A stretch of DNA of 64,000 bases from Metabacillus dongyingensis (lineage in GTDB: Bacteria; Bacillota; Bacilli; Bacillales; Bacillaceae): the NCBI RefSeq assembly GCF_019933155.2, contig NZ_CP082944.1, positions 4,528,001-4,592,000 of the forward strand, in the 5' to 3' direction. A program made the position numbers and the translations under genes. This document shows positions 36,759 to 51,858 of this stretch, one piece after another. The first letter of the stretch is position 1. Every line of letters starts with the position of its first letter. A model generated the notes under the pieces. The model was not told where the DNA came from, made no database searches, and saw nothing but the letters and a program-made list of their open reading frames with translations.

Positions 36759-37676
36759 TTGATAATGAAAGAGAGATGTGAACCATTAGAGTTAAAGATT
36801 TATAAGAGCTTGAGTTCTCGAATGGATCTGGTTCCAAAAGACAAAACTCACTTTGATAACCTTTTGAAAGGGTATGAAGGGGAGAAGAGGTTTGATGATT
36901 GGATTAACGCAAGTGAGAGTGATGGGGTCCTTTTGAATGACCTTTTGTTTGAGACAAACAATACATTTTATCAGATAGATTCCTTGTACGTTGCTCCTCA
37001 CACAATTTACCTTTTCGAGGTGAAAAACTATGCAGGAGATTTCTTTATTGAAGGAGAGAAATGGTATTCATCTTCAAAGCTCGAAATCAAAAATCCCATT
37101 TTACAGCTAAAAAGAAACGAATCTTTGTTCAGGAGATTGCTGCAGGAAAATAAATTCTCGTTTTCAGTTGAAGCGTATGTTGTGTTTATAAACCACGAAT
37201 TTCATCTTTATCAAGCTCCCCCTACTTTACCAATTATTTATCCTTCCCAATTAAATCGTTATGCAGAGAAATTTAATAAAAACGCGATAGCTTCAAACGG
37301 GGTTTACCCGAAGCTTGCGGAAAAGCTTTTGTCACTTCACATGAATGAATCTCCTTACTCGCGCTTGCCAGAGTATAGGTATGAAGAAGTTAGAAAGGGG
37401 ATTGTTTGTGGGAAATGCGGAAAATTAAATCTTTCGTTATATAAAAAAACACTATTGCTGTGCAGTGATTGTAACGAAACGGAGATCTATAAGGAAGCTG
37501 TTTTAAGGTGCGTGAATGAATTCAAACTGCTTTTCCCTGACAAGAAAATAACCGCGGACCAAATAGACGATTGGTGTGGAAATATAAAGAATAAAAGATC
37601 GATTCAAAGAATTCTCAGGGAGAATTTTGTTAGAGTCGGGCATGGAAAAACTACTAATTATGCGGATGTACAATGA
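36759..37676 (+). CDS. NERD-domain protein with zinc ribbon
   Basis: This 305-residue protein has an N-terminal NERD (nuclease-related) domain: GYEGEKRFDDW, FYQIDSLYV and LFEVKNYAG supply the E, D and ExK residues of a PD-(D/E)xK-like fold. A CxxC/CxxC zinc ribbon (CGKC...CSDC) follows near residue 220 and a short helical end. The function in Bacillus is unknown, and nuclease activity is predicted only from the fold. AAAGGAGG lies eight bases before the TTG. A broken paralogue is at 13030-14027. A 15-unit 52-bp array begins 34 bp after the stop codon. Confidence 0.88.
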   Translation: MIMKERCEPLELKIYKSLSSRMDLVPKDKTHFDNLLKGYEGEKRFDDWINASESDGVLLNDLLFETNNTFYQIDSLYVAPHTIYLFEVKNYAGDFFIEGEKWYSSSKLEIKNPILQLKRNESLFRRLLQENKFSFSVEAYVVFINHEFHLYQAPPTLPIIYPSQLNRYAEKFNKNAIASNGVYPKLAEKLLSLHMNESPYSRLPEYRYEEVRKGIVCGKCGKLNLSLYKKTLLLCSDCNETEIYKEAVLRCVNEFKLLFPDKKITADQIDDWCGNIKNKRSIQRILRENFVRVGHGKTTNYADVQ

Positions 37677-37709
37677 TAAAGTTAAGTTTGTTTTTTCTAT
37701 TTTATAATT

Positions 37710-38452
37710 GGCGCACTTCCTCCCTGCCGGAGTGCCTTCTTTGGCTGCTAACTCCTTTTTGGCGCACTTCCTCCCTGCCGGAGTGCCTTCTTTGTGCTGC
37801 ATACTTCGTTTTGGCGCACTTCCTTCCTGCTGGAGTGCCTTCTTTGTGCTGCATACTTCGTTTTGGCGCACTTCCTTCCTGCCGGAGAGCATTCTTTGTG
37901 CTTTAAACTTCGTTTTGGCGCACTTCCTTCCTACCGGAGAGCTTTCTTTGTGCTGCTAACTCCTTTTTGGCGCACTTCCTTCCTGCCGGAGTGCATTCTT
38001 TGTGCTTCAAACTCCGTGTTGCCGCACTTCCTCCCTGCAGGAGTGCCTTCTTTGTGCTGCTAACTCCTTTTTGGCGCACTTCCTTCCTGCCCGAGAGCCT
38101 ACATTGTGCTGCTAACTTCGTTTTGGCGCACTTCCTTCCTGCCGGAGTACCTTCTTTGTGCTGCAAACTCCTTTTTGGCGCACTTCCTTCCTGCCGGAGT
38201 GCCTTCTTTGTGCTGCAAACTCCTTTTTGGCGCACTTCCTTCCTGCCGGAGTGCCTTCTTTGTGCTGCTAACTCCTTTTTGGCGCACTTCCTTCCTGCAG
38301 GAGTACCTTCTTTGTGCTGCAAACTCCTTTTTGGCACACTTTCTTCCTGCCGAAGAGCCTTCTTTGTGCTTCAAACTCCATGTTGCCGCACTTCCTTCCT
38401 GCCGGAGTGCCCTCTTTGTGCTGCTAACTCCGTTTTGGCGCACTTCCTTAAG
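37710..38452. repeat. 52-bp tandem array, about 15 units (family 2)
   Basis: GGCGCACTTCC recurs at 37710, 37761, 37813, 37865, 37917, 37969, 38021, 38073, 38125, 38177, 38229, 38281, 38333, 38385 and 38437. The first step is 51 bp and all others exactly 52. Each unit continues with TTCCTGCCGGAGTGCC and TTCTTTGTGCTGC. GGCGCACTTCC and GGAGTGCC can form a bulged hairpin. It is unrelated in sequence to the other 52-bp family. It fills the gap between the convergent NERD and eno genes. Confidence 0.95.
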
Positions 38453-38513
38453 GTCGAAGGACTCTATTTTTGCTGCATTCACCATATTATTGGAGGCGAA
38501 GTCCTTTTCACCA

Positions 38514-38550
38514 CAAAAAAACCGCCCGGAAACAAAATCCCGGGCGGTTT
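38514..38550. terminator. Terminator of the glycolytic operon
   Basis: CCGCCCGG and CCGGGCGG pair around ten bases. On the minus strand seven T follow and on the plus side TTTT, so it can stop both eno transcription and read-through from the repeat array. Confidence 0.88.
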
Positions 38551-38563
38551 TCATACATACAAA

Positions 38564-39859
<1,296 letters not shown>

Positions 39860-39881
39860 TTATTTCTCTCCTTTTAAATGG

Positions 39882-43385
<3,504 letters not shown>

Positions 43386-43423
43386 CTTCAGGAATTCCTC
43401 CTTTAATTGGAATGGTATGGCAT

Positions 43424-43466
43424 ACAAAGCAAAAGGGAGGGGGCCTGTATTCCCCTTCCCCTTGCT
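43424..43466 (-). terminator. Partial terminator or processing hairpin between gapA and pgk
   Basis: On the minus strand AGCAAGGGGAAGGGG and CCCCCTCCCTTTTGCT can pair imperfectly and are followed by TTTG. It may lower pgk transcription relative to gapA, or protect the gapA 3' end. Confidence 0.45.
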
Positions 43467-43518
43467 TTCATTATAACCTTAGTTTTGCTTTGAATCCAAG
43501 CCTCAGGAGACTTAAGGA

Positions 43519-45607
<2,089 letters not shown>

Positions 45608-45633
45608 GTACAAATTCCCTTTCAAGAACATAC

Positions 45634-45676
45634 GGGACAAAAAATGTCCCTCTATGACGTAATATGTCCCACTATC
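45634..45676. promoter_or_regulatory. CggR operator
   Basis: GGGACAAAAAATGTCCC (45634-45650) followed by GACGTAATATGTCCC reproduces the two tandem half-sites of the B. subtilis CggR operator (GGGACATTTTTTGTCCC on the coding strand). It lies in the cggR leader. Confidence 0.85.
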
Positions 45677-45727
45677 CCTAAAAAAAATCATCCCTGCTAT
45701 ATTTTTATTTTAACAGGGTGAAAAAGC

Positions 45728-45985
45728 TTATTCAACTATTGTTTCTCGCTTTTCGTCAAGTAACCGCTTTCTTATAAAATCTTTTTTAATTTTGCCGTAT
45801 CCAAGCACCAAACCTCCATATTCAACGACAGGAATCATGAGCTGATACTTTTCAAGCAGGGCATCGTCACTGTAAATATCAACAACCTCGATTTCAATTT
45901 CCATGTCGTTTTTCAGCTTTTCAAGTTCCTCTAAAGCTTCAGAGCAGAGAGGACAGCTGTTTCTTGAATACATTTTTAAAAGCAT
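45728..45985 (-). CDS. Glutaredoxin-like small thiol protein
   Basis: This 85-residue thioredoxin-fold protein has the active-site motif NSCPLCSEA (Cys11 and Cys14) and the cis-Pro segment IPVVEYGG. It lies 14 bp after sigL and before cggR, a position shared in other Bacillaceae. A role in dithiol exchange is expected from the fold. The partner is unknown. Confidence 0.82.
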   Translation of the reverse strand: MLLKMYSRNSCPLCSEALEELEKLKNDMEIEIEVVDIYSDDALLEKYQLMIPVVEYGGLVLGYGKIKKDFIRKRLLDEKRETIVE

Positions 45986-45999
45986 TATTTTTACACATC

Positions 46000-47319
46000 C
46001 TAATATCGTTTTCTTGCAGAAGAAGAGGCAATGCCTAGCTGATCTCTGTATTTGGCCACCGTTCTTCTTGAGACATCTATTTGATGTTCCTCTGTGAGTT
46101 TTGAGACAATTTTCTGATCGGACAGCGGAGCAAGCTTATCTTCCTGTTCAATCATTTGTTCTATGATTGTTTTTACAGTGGAAGCAGTGATGTCCTGAGA
46201 GGATTGCTCTAATCCGTTTGAGAAAAAAAACTTCAGCTCATAAAGCCCATGAGGAGTCTGAACATACTTCTCCCTCACTGTCCTGCTGACAGTTGATTCA
46301 TGAACTTCAATAGCATCAGCGACAGTCTTTAATGTCAGCGGTTTCATAAACAACTCACCTTTTTCGAAAAAGTCAGCCTGCCTCCGGACAATCTCTTTCA
46401 TCACTTTCATCATTGTCTCTTTCCGCTGATTCAGCGTTTTTATCAGCCATCTGCATTGATTGAGCTTTGAAGACAGATATTGCTTCACATCTGCATCTTC
46501 TATAGAAGAATAATCCGATTCATAGGCAGAGTTAACGGCGACTTTAGGTGAAATGTCATCATTGTACATGACTTGCCATTCCCCGTGAACCTTGGCAACT
46601 GTCAGCTCAGGAACAATATAGCTGTCATGAACGTGATGATAGGCAAGCCCAGGGCGCGGATGCAGTTTTTTTATAAAATCCTGGACACCTTGAATTTCTT
46701 TTAAATCAAGCTTCGTTCTTTTCGCAAGCTCTTTCCATGATTTTTCTGCGAATAAGTAGAAATAGTCGTTCACAATTAATTCGGCTGTTTTATTTCGTTT
46801 TGGCAGCCTTGCAAGCTGAATCGAAATGCATTCCTGCAGATTTCTCGCCCCTACTCCTGCCGGGTCAAGCTTCTGTAATACGGTTAGCTGCTGATTTAGC
46901 TCCTCAGCACTGATGCTGAATTTTTCTGAAAGCACACTAAGATCTGCCTCTATGTACCCGTTAGGATCAAGAGCCTGTATCAGGATATGAAGTGCGCGTT
47001 TTTCTGATGCAGTCAGCTTCATCCCCAGCAGCTGTGCTTCTAAATGCTGCTGCAGTGTTGTGCCAAGGCTTGAGACGTTTTCAATCATGTCCCTGTTCTT
47101 TGATGAACTTGTCATTTTCACCCGTGATGAGGTATGATACAATACGCCTGAATCAGGCTTCTCTTTTAATTCGATGAGGGGATTTTCCAGGGTAAGGTCC
47201 TCTATATAGGAGGCAAGCTCCATAGAGGAGTATTGAAGGAGAGTAATCGCTTGCTTTAACTCTTGAGTCATATTAAGTTTTAATGATTGCTCTTGAAATA
47301 AACCGACTTTCATATTCAT
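46000..47319 (-). CDS. sigL: RNA polymerase sigma-54 factor SigL
   Basis: This 439-residue protein has the Gln-rich N-terminal activator region (LNMTQELKQAITLLQYSSMEL), the core-binding domain (DPAGVGARNLQECI) and a helix-turn-helix (TVADAIEVHESTVSRTVREK). It ends in the RpoN box SSARKRY, which recognises the -24 GG element. It directs transcription of enhancer-dependent operons. GGGGGAAC precedes the ATG. yvfG is divergent, as in B. subtilis. Confidence 0.96.
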   Translation of the reverse strand: MNMKVGLFQEQSLKLNMTQELKQAITLLQYSSMELASYIEDLTLENPLIELKEKPDSGVLYHTSSRVKMTSSSKNRDMIENVSSLGTTLQQHLEAQLLGMKLTASEKRALHILIQALDPNGYIEADLSVLSEKFSISAEELNQQLTVLQKLDPAGVGARNLQECISIQLARLPKRNKTAELIVNDYFYLFAEKSWKELAKRTKLDLKEIQGVQDFIKKLHPRPGLAYHHVHDSYIVPELTVAKVHGEWQVMYNDDISPKVAVNSAYESDYSSIEDADVKQYLSSKLNQCRWLIKTLNQRKETMMKVMKEIVRRQADFFEKGELFMKPLTLKTVADAIEVHESTVSRTVREKYVQTPHGLYELKFFFSNGLEQSSQDITASTVKTIIEQMIEQEDKLAPLSDQKIVSKLTEEHQIDVSRRTVAKYRDQLGIASSSARKRY

Positions 47320-47397
47320 AGTTCGTTCCCCCTGCTTCTCATTTTACACGAAAACGGTCCATCATTGTATGGAAAGAACTTCAAAGGAGAGATATCA

Positions 47398-47613
47398 ATG
47401 AGTGAATTATTTTCAGTGCCCTACTTTGAGCAAAATTTTAAAGAGCACATTAAACAGAATGAAGGTCAAGTTCCGAAGCTTGATGCCATGAACCGTTATT
47501 ATCGATCTGTCGTATCAGCGCTGGTTCAGGATCAGCTTACAAAAAACTCAGTGGTCTTAAAACGGATTCAGAATTTGGACGAGGCGTACACTACGATTAA
47601 ATCCGATAAATAA
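47398..47613 (+). CDS. yvfG: YvfG-family small protein
   Basis: This 71-residue protein, MSELFSVPYFEQNF to YTTIKSDK, strongly resembles B. subtilis YvfG in sequence, length and position beside sigL (the YYRSVVS and LVQDQLTKN stretches are shared). The fold is helical and the function unknown. The ATG at 47398 has AAAGGAGAG seven bases upstream, so the longer in-frame start at 47365 is rejected. Confidence 0.88.
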   Translation: MSELFSVPYFEQNFKEHIKQNEGQVPKLDAMNRYYRSVVSALVQDQLTKNSVVLKRIQNLDEAYTTIKSDK

Positions 47614-47753
47614 TTGAAAAATTTACCTGTTCACAAAAAGCGCGACATGCTTTAAAATAAGAATTGTTGAGTCGTCAAGCACGGCAATATACACTTCTTG
47701 TCCAGTGCGGCTTACTGGACTCTTACATATTATTTCTGTTTCCATTCAATCAT
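47614..47753. other. Intergenic region with a small hairpin
   Basis: The 140 bp between yvfG and its likely terminator contain a perfect hairpin (GTCCAGT and ACTGGAC at 47700-47720). No coding remnant was recognised. It may be a 3' untranslated region or hold a small RNA. Confidence 0.35.
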
Positions 47754-47787
47754 GCCCCGCCTAGGTTATCTTGGCGGGGCTTTTTTT
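47754..47787 (+). terminator. Strong terminator
   Basis: GCCCCGCC and GGCGGGGC pair around 11 bases, followed by seven T. It faces the 3' end of the amidase gene. Confidence 0.88.
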
Positions 47788-47849
47788 ATCGGATTGGCAT
47801 TAAAGGTCCCAGTGTCAATATCTGTCTAAATCGTCTAAAAACACTTTTC

Positions 47850-48872
47850 TTACAGAAATAACCTTCGCCATGTCAGCGGTCCTACAATACCATCAACTTT
47901 AAGATTTTGCCTGCGCTGAAAATCCCTTACTGCACGCTCAGTGATTGGTCCATAAATATTGTCTGCCTTTACTCCAAGCTTTCGCTGTATTTCTCCGATA
48001 TTTGCGCTCTTCATATATGGAGACTTCAATCTGTAAAGAGTACCCGGATACGGTTTTCCACGTCTTGGTTTTGCCCGATTCAGCTTGCTGAAGGTCTCCG
48101 GCCCTACGATTCCATCAGCCGTTATTCTCTGATCTCTTTGAAACTCTTTAACCGCAGCTGCTGTCTCCGCACCAAACGTGCCGTCTGCACCGAATCTCGG
48201 GAGCGCATATCCCAGTGAGATCAGTTTTTTCTGTAAAAAAGTTACCTCCGGGCCCCGGTTTCCCCTTCGTATAATGGTGACATCTACCACAGTGCCTGTT
48301 TCCTGCTTTGGCGGTTCAACTTTAATAGGCGTTCCGCTGCTCCCCCATGCATCATAATAAACACGCACATCACTCATGAATTTTTCCCAAGTCACACCAT
48401 GTCCACTGAACCAGCTGTCCGGATCCAATCTTCGGCGTGGATCAAGTGTGCTGTGTGCGACTATTTTAGTTGAAGGGTTTAAATTGAACCTGCGGCAAAG
48501 GTACGCGTGGTACCATACATACCGGTCATAAGCTTTAATGAATTCTCCAGTGCGGCAGAGCTCAACAGCAATAGCTGCTTCATTTGCATCATAACCGAAG
48601 AGCTGATTATCTTCAGGGTTCCGGTAAAGATTATGCCAAGCTTTTTCATTTAATGGGATGATCTCAAGAATTTTATCATCATCTATAAACGCATGAGCAG
48701 AAGCACTCGGCTGAGAGTTGTTAAAATAATTAAAGTGATCGTCTGCATCAGCTGAGTTATTTGCCGTTTCGTGAGAGACTATAAATAGAGGTCCAGTCAG
48801 CTTTTCCCCTGAACGTGCATTTCCAAGACGGATATAGCGCTGTTCAATTTGATATTTTTGAGAAACACTCAA
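47850..48872 (-). CDS. N-acetylmuramoyl-L-alanine amidase with two peptidoglycan-binding domains
   Basis: This 340-residue protein has an N-terminal Amidase_2 domain with the Zn ligands in FIVSHETANNS, AWHNLYRNP and IVAHSTLDPRRR. It cleaves the lactyl-Ala bond of peptidoglycan. Two PG_binding_1 repeats follow (FLQKKLISLGYALPRFG to DGIVGPETFSKL, and IQRKLGVKADNIYGP to DGIVGPLTWRRL). No signal peptide is visible, which suggests holin-type or autolytic release, or spore-related use. The start is TTG with AAGGAGTGA upstream. Confidence 0.9.
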   Translation of the reverse strand: MSVSQKYQIEQRYIRLGNARSGEKLTGPLFIVSHETANNSADADDHFNYFNNSQPSASAHAFIDDDKILEIIPLNEKAWHNLYRNPEDNQLFGYDANEAAIAVELCRTGEFIKAYDRYVWYHAYLCRRFNLNPSTKIVAHSTLDPRRRLDPDSWFSGHGVTWEKFMSDVRVYYDAWGSSGTPIKVEPPKQETGTVVDVTIIRRGNRGPEVTFLQKKLISLGYALPRFGADGTFGAETAAAVKEFQRDQRITADGIVGPETFSKLNRAKPRRGKPYPGTLYRLKSPYMKSANIGEIQRKLGVKADNIYGPITERAVRDFQRRQNLKVDGIVGPLTWRRLFL

Positions 48873-48903
48873 TCTTTATCACTCCTTTTTATAGTAAATG
48901 ATA

Positions 48904-48932
48904 GAGAGACGCCTTTTGGAAAGGCGCCTCTC
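48904..48932 (-). terminator. Hairpin terminator candidate
   Basis: GAGAGGCGCCTTT and AAAGGCGTCTCTC (minus strand) pair with one mismatch around CCA, just after the stop of the small fragment at 48941. The T tract is poor. Confidence 0.5.
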
Positions 48933-48940
48933 TTGGCTCA

Positions 48941-49109
48941 TTAGTCTATTTTTAAGGAATCTATGAAAGAATCTAGCAATTCAAATAGCAGATGCGTGTG
49001 TTCAGCTCCGTTCTGAAAAAGGAGTCTTTGTGCCCGAGCTTGTACTCCGTATAGGCGTCCTGCTATTCTTTGACGGCCGCATAGTAGTTTTATTAGCGTA
49101 AATCCAACA
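48941..49109 (-). pseudogene. Start-less small coding fragment after tRNA-Arg
   Basis: The minus strand reads LIKLLCGRQRIAGRLYGV, then QARAQRLLFQNG and LLFELLDSFIDSLKID before TAA, and a hairpin follows. The sequence is clearly protein-like but has no ATG, GTG or TTG before the tRNA terminator, so it seems to be the 3' part of a truncated gene. The family is not recognised. Confidence 0.4.
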
Positions 49110-49152
49110 AAAAAAGAAAGAGCTGGTTTAATTAAAAAACCAGCTCTTTCTA
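49108..49152 (-). terminator. Terminator of tRNA-Arg
   Basis: On the minus strand AGAAAGAGCTGGTTT and AAACCAGCTCTTTCT pair, followed by seven T. Confidence 0.88.
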
Positions 49153-49159
49153 TAAGTGA

Positions 49160-49235
49160 CGCGCTCGAAGGGATTCGAACCCCCGACAGACGTGGTACCG
49201 GAAACCACCGCTCTATCCAACTGAGCTACGAGCGC
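49160..49235 (-). tRNA. tRNA-Arg (CCG)
   Basis: The 76-nt cloverleaf has acceptor arms GCGCTCG and CGAGCGC, D-arm GCTCAGTTGGATAGAGC and anticodon stem GTGGT/ACCAC with loop TTCCGGT (anticodon CCG). The T-loop is TTCGAAT. The terminal CCA is not encoded. It reads CGG codons and is transcribed alone. Confidence 0.95.
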
Positions 49236-49609
49236 ATATAAAAGTTAATTAGTCAGTAGCGTTATTATACGATAAAAACAACCTATGTATCAAGCGGTAT
49301 TTTTATACTGCAGGCTGAAATGACTAAACTCCTGAAGATAACGGAGGTTTTCAGGATATAAATCTCTGATAATCGAGGAATTATTAGTGATAAAGAACAA
49401 AGGAGTACATGGACGATGAAAGGTTACATCATATTCAAATGGTTCCTCTTTCGCCTGTGATTTAGATCAGGGTAACTTTCATTTCTAAGGCAACAATGTG
49501 GATCTATACTGCATATAGTACGTTTCTGGATACATCCGAAGAGATTTCAGCGAAAAGTGCTGCACGACTGATCATAAGACGGCAGGGTACCAGACTGGTG
49601 AAATAGTGA

Positions 49610-49780
49610 ATGCCTTTTGTCAGCACCGAAAGAAAATATAAAGGATATTTTAAAGAGCCTGCCGAATACATACGTTACAGCCTCCTAAGGAAACACCACT
49701 ATAGAAGTTCATTATACGCAGAAAAAATGAGGCATGAAACAGCTTTACTCAACTGTTTGAAAGAAAGAATAATTGGGTAA
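49610..49780 (+). CDS. Possible 56-aa small protein
   Basis: An open frame (MPFVSTERKYKGYF to LKERIIG) lies in the 690-bp gap between tRNA-Arg and clpP. It is basic and hydrophilic. The ribosome binding site (GGTGA nine bases upstream) is weak, and the neighbouring frames also look like decayed coding sequence (MWIYTAYSTFLDTSEEIS at about 49497-49605). It may be a remnant. The rest of the gap, from 49236 to 49850, shows nothing else recognisable. Confidence 0.3.
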   Translation: MPFVSTERKYKGYFKEPAEYIRYSLLRKHHYRSSLYAEKMRHETALLNCLKERIIG

Positions 49781-49849
49781 CATGTTTACAGTCAGCAACT
49801 GCTACATATGTATAAGGTGCAAGAAAAAGCTTTAAAGAACAGCGTTTCG

Positions 49850-49879
49850 TTTGACCTTTATTGACCATAGTTGTATGAT
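49850..49879 (+). promoter_or_regulatory. clpP promoter with CtsR operator
   Basis: TTTGACCTTTATTGACC (49850-49866) is the inverted form of the CtsR heptad repeat GGTCAAANANRGTCAAA. It contains the -35 TTGACC, with TATGAT (49874-49879) 17 bp downstream. CtsR repression relieved by heat or protein stress is the known control of clpP. Confidence 0.9.
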
Positions 49880-49923
49880 GAGAGTACATAAAATTTACCT
49901 TTATTTAAAAGGAGGAAAATACG

Positions 49924-50523
49924 ATGAATTTAATACCTACAGTTATTGAACAAACGAACCGCGGTGAACGTGCATACGATATTTACTCACGTCTTTTAAA
50001 AGACCGCATTATTATGCTTGGAAGCGGAATTGACGATAACGTGGCAAACTCAATTGTATCACAGCTTTTGTTCTTAGAAGCTGAAGATCCAGAGAAAGAC
50101 ATCTCAATCTACATTAACAGCCCTGGCGGTTCTATTACAGCCGGTATGGCGATTTACGATACAATGCAGTTTATTAAACCACAAGTATCAACAATCTGCA
50201 TCGGTATGGCTGCTTCAATGGGAGCATTCCTCCTTGCAGCCGGCGCAAAAGGCAAACGCTATGCCCTTCCAAACAGTGAAGTTATGATTCATCAGCCTCT
50301 TGGCGGAGCTCAAGGACAGGCAACTGAAATTGAGATCGCTGCAAAACGCATCTTGTTCTTGCGTGATAAGCTGAATCAAATTCTTGCTGACCGCACTGGC
50401 CAGCCAATGGAAGTGATCGCTCGCGATACAGACCGTGACAACTTCATGACGGCAGAACGCGCACTTGAGTACGGCTTGATTGATAAAGTGATGACTCGCA
50501 ATACAATGCCTGATAATAAATAA
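49924..50523 (+). CDS. clpP: ATP-dependent Clp protease proteolytic subunit
   Basis: This 199-residue serine peptidase forms the tetradecameric barrel that works with ClpX, ClpC or ClpE. The catalytic triad is Ser98 in [11 protein letters not shown], His123 in MIHQPLGG and an Asp near 172 in DTDRDN. AAAGGAGG lies nine bases before the ATG. It is monocistronic, CtsR-controlled and followed by a strong terminator and a very long 52-bp array. Confidence 0.98.
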   Translation: MNLIPTVIEQTNRGERAYDIYSRLLKDRIIMLGSGIDDNVANSIVSQLLFLEAEDPEKDISIYINSPGGSITAGMAIYDTMQFIKPQVSTICIGMAASMGAFLLAAGAKGKRYALPNSEVMIHQPLGGAQGQATEIEIAAKRILFLRDKLNQILADRTGQPMEVIARDTDRDNFMTAERALEYGLIDKVMTRNTMPDNK

Positions 50524-50534
50524 GAAGATACAGC

Positions 50535-50563
50535 AGAACGGCCTAAGGCCGTTCTGTTTTTTT
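50535..50563 (+). terminator. Terminator of clpP
   Basis: AGAACGGCC and GGCCGTTCT pair around TAA, followed by G and seven T. Confidence 0.9.
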
Positions 50564-50565
50564 GT

Positions 50566-51677
50566 TTTGAGGCATGAGCGTATGATTCCCCTAAACAGGC
50601 ATGATCCTGGTTTTGGATACTCAATGAGTGCGTATGATTCCTCTATACAGGCACAATCCTGGTTTTGGATACTTATAGAGAGCGTATGATCCCCTTTTAC
50701 AGGTTAAATCTCGGATTTGGGTACTCAATGAGTGCGTATGATTCCTCTTTAAGGTCTCAATCCTGGTTTTGGATACTCATAAAGTACGTATGATTCCCCT
50801 TTACAGGCTCAATCCTGGTTTTGGATACTCATAGAGTGCGTATGATTCCCCTATACAGGCTCAATCCTAGATTTGGATACTCAATGAGTCCGTATGATTC
50901 CCCTAAACAGGCTCAATCCTGGTTTTGGATACTCAATGAGAGCGTATGATTTCTCTTTACAGGCTCAATTCTGGATTTGGATACTCATAGAGTGCGTATG
51001 ATTCCCCTTTACAGGCACAATCCTGGTTTTGGATACTCATAGAGTACGTATGATTCCCCTTTACAGGCTCAATCCTGGTTTTGGATACTAATAGAGAGTG
51101 TATGATCCCCTTTTACAGGCTAAATCTCGGATTTGGGTACTCAATGAGTGCGTATGATTCCTCTTTACAGGCTCAATTCTGGATTTAGATACTCATAGAG
51201 AGAGTATGATTCCCTTTTACAGGCTAAATCTCAGATTTGGGTACTCAATGAGTGCGTATGATTCCTCTTTACAGGCACAATCCTGGATTTGGATACTCAT
51301 AGAGTACGTATGATTCCCCTGATCAGGCACAATCCTGGTTTTGGATACTCATAGAGTGCGTATGATCCCCTTTTACAGGCTAAATCTCGGATTTGGGTAC
51401 TCAATGAGTGAGTATGATTCCTCTTTAAGGTCTCAATCCTGGTTTTGGATACTCATAAAGTACGTATGATTCCCCTTTACAGGCTCAATCCTGGTTTTGG
51501 ATACTCATAGAGTGCGTATGATTCCCCTATACAGGCTCAATCCTAGATTTGGATACTCAATGAGTCCGTATGATTCCCCTAAACAGGCTCAATCCTGGTT
51601 TTGGATACTCAATGAGAGCGTATGATTTCTCTTTACAGGCTCAATTCTGGTTTTGGATACTCATAGAGAGCGTATGA
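50566..51677. repeat. 52-bp tandem array, about 21 units (family 1, locus B)
   Basis: TACTCA (or a one-base variant) recurs every 52 bp without exception from 50618 to 51658 (21 starts), with a partial unit before. Each unit carries ACTCAWWGAGT, then CGTATGATTCC, then CAGGCTCAATCCTGG. The first and third are short inverted repeats. Units 50670-50981 and 51346-51657 are near-identical six-unit blocks, so part of the array arose by block duplication. It lies between clpP and crh, outside any gene. Bases 51678-51833 beyond it show nothing recognisable. Confidence 0.95.
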
Positions 51678-51833
51678 AAGCGGCTTATTCTTATCCGATG
51701 TTTGCCAGTAAAGCTGATTTACTTTCTAAATCGTGATTTTTACTTTCCCAAATATCCTTTTTACTAGCGAAAACCCGTAAAATAATTTCCAAAGTCAACG
51801 AAATACTTTCTTTTTTTCAAATACCTCCTAATC

Positions 51834-51858
51834 AAAAAAAACGGCCAAAGGCCGTTTT
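51834..51858 (-). terminator. Terminator of the whiA-crh operon
   Basis: On the minus strand AAACGGCC and GGCCGTTT pair around TTT, followed by eight T. Confidence 0.88.

Noticed and set aside
50566..51677. CRISPR array
   Set aside because: Whole 52-bp units repeat directly with no unique spacers, and no cas genes are in the window.
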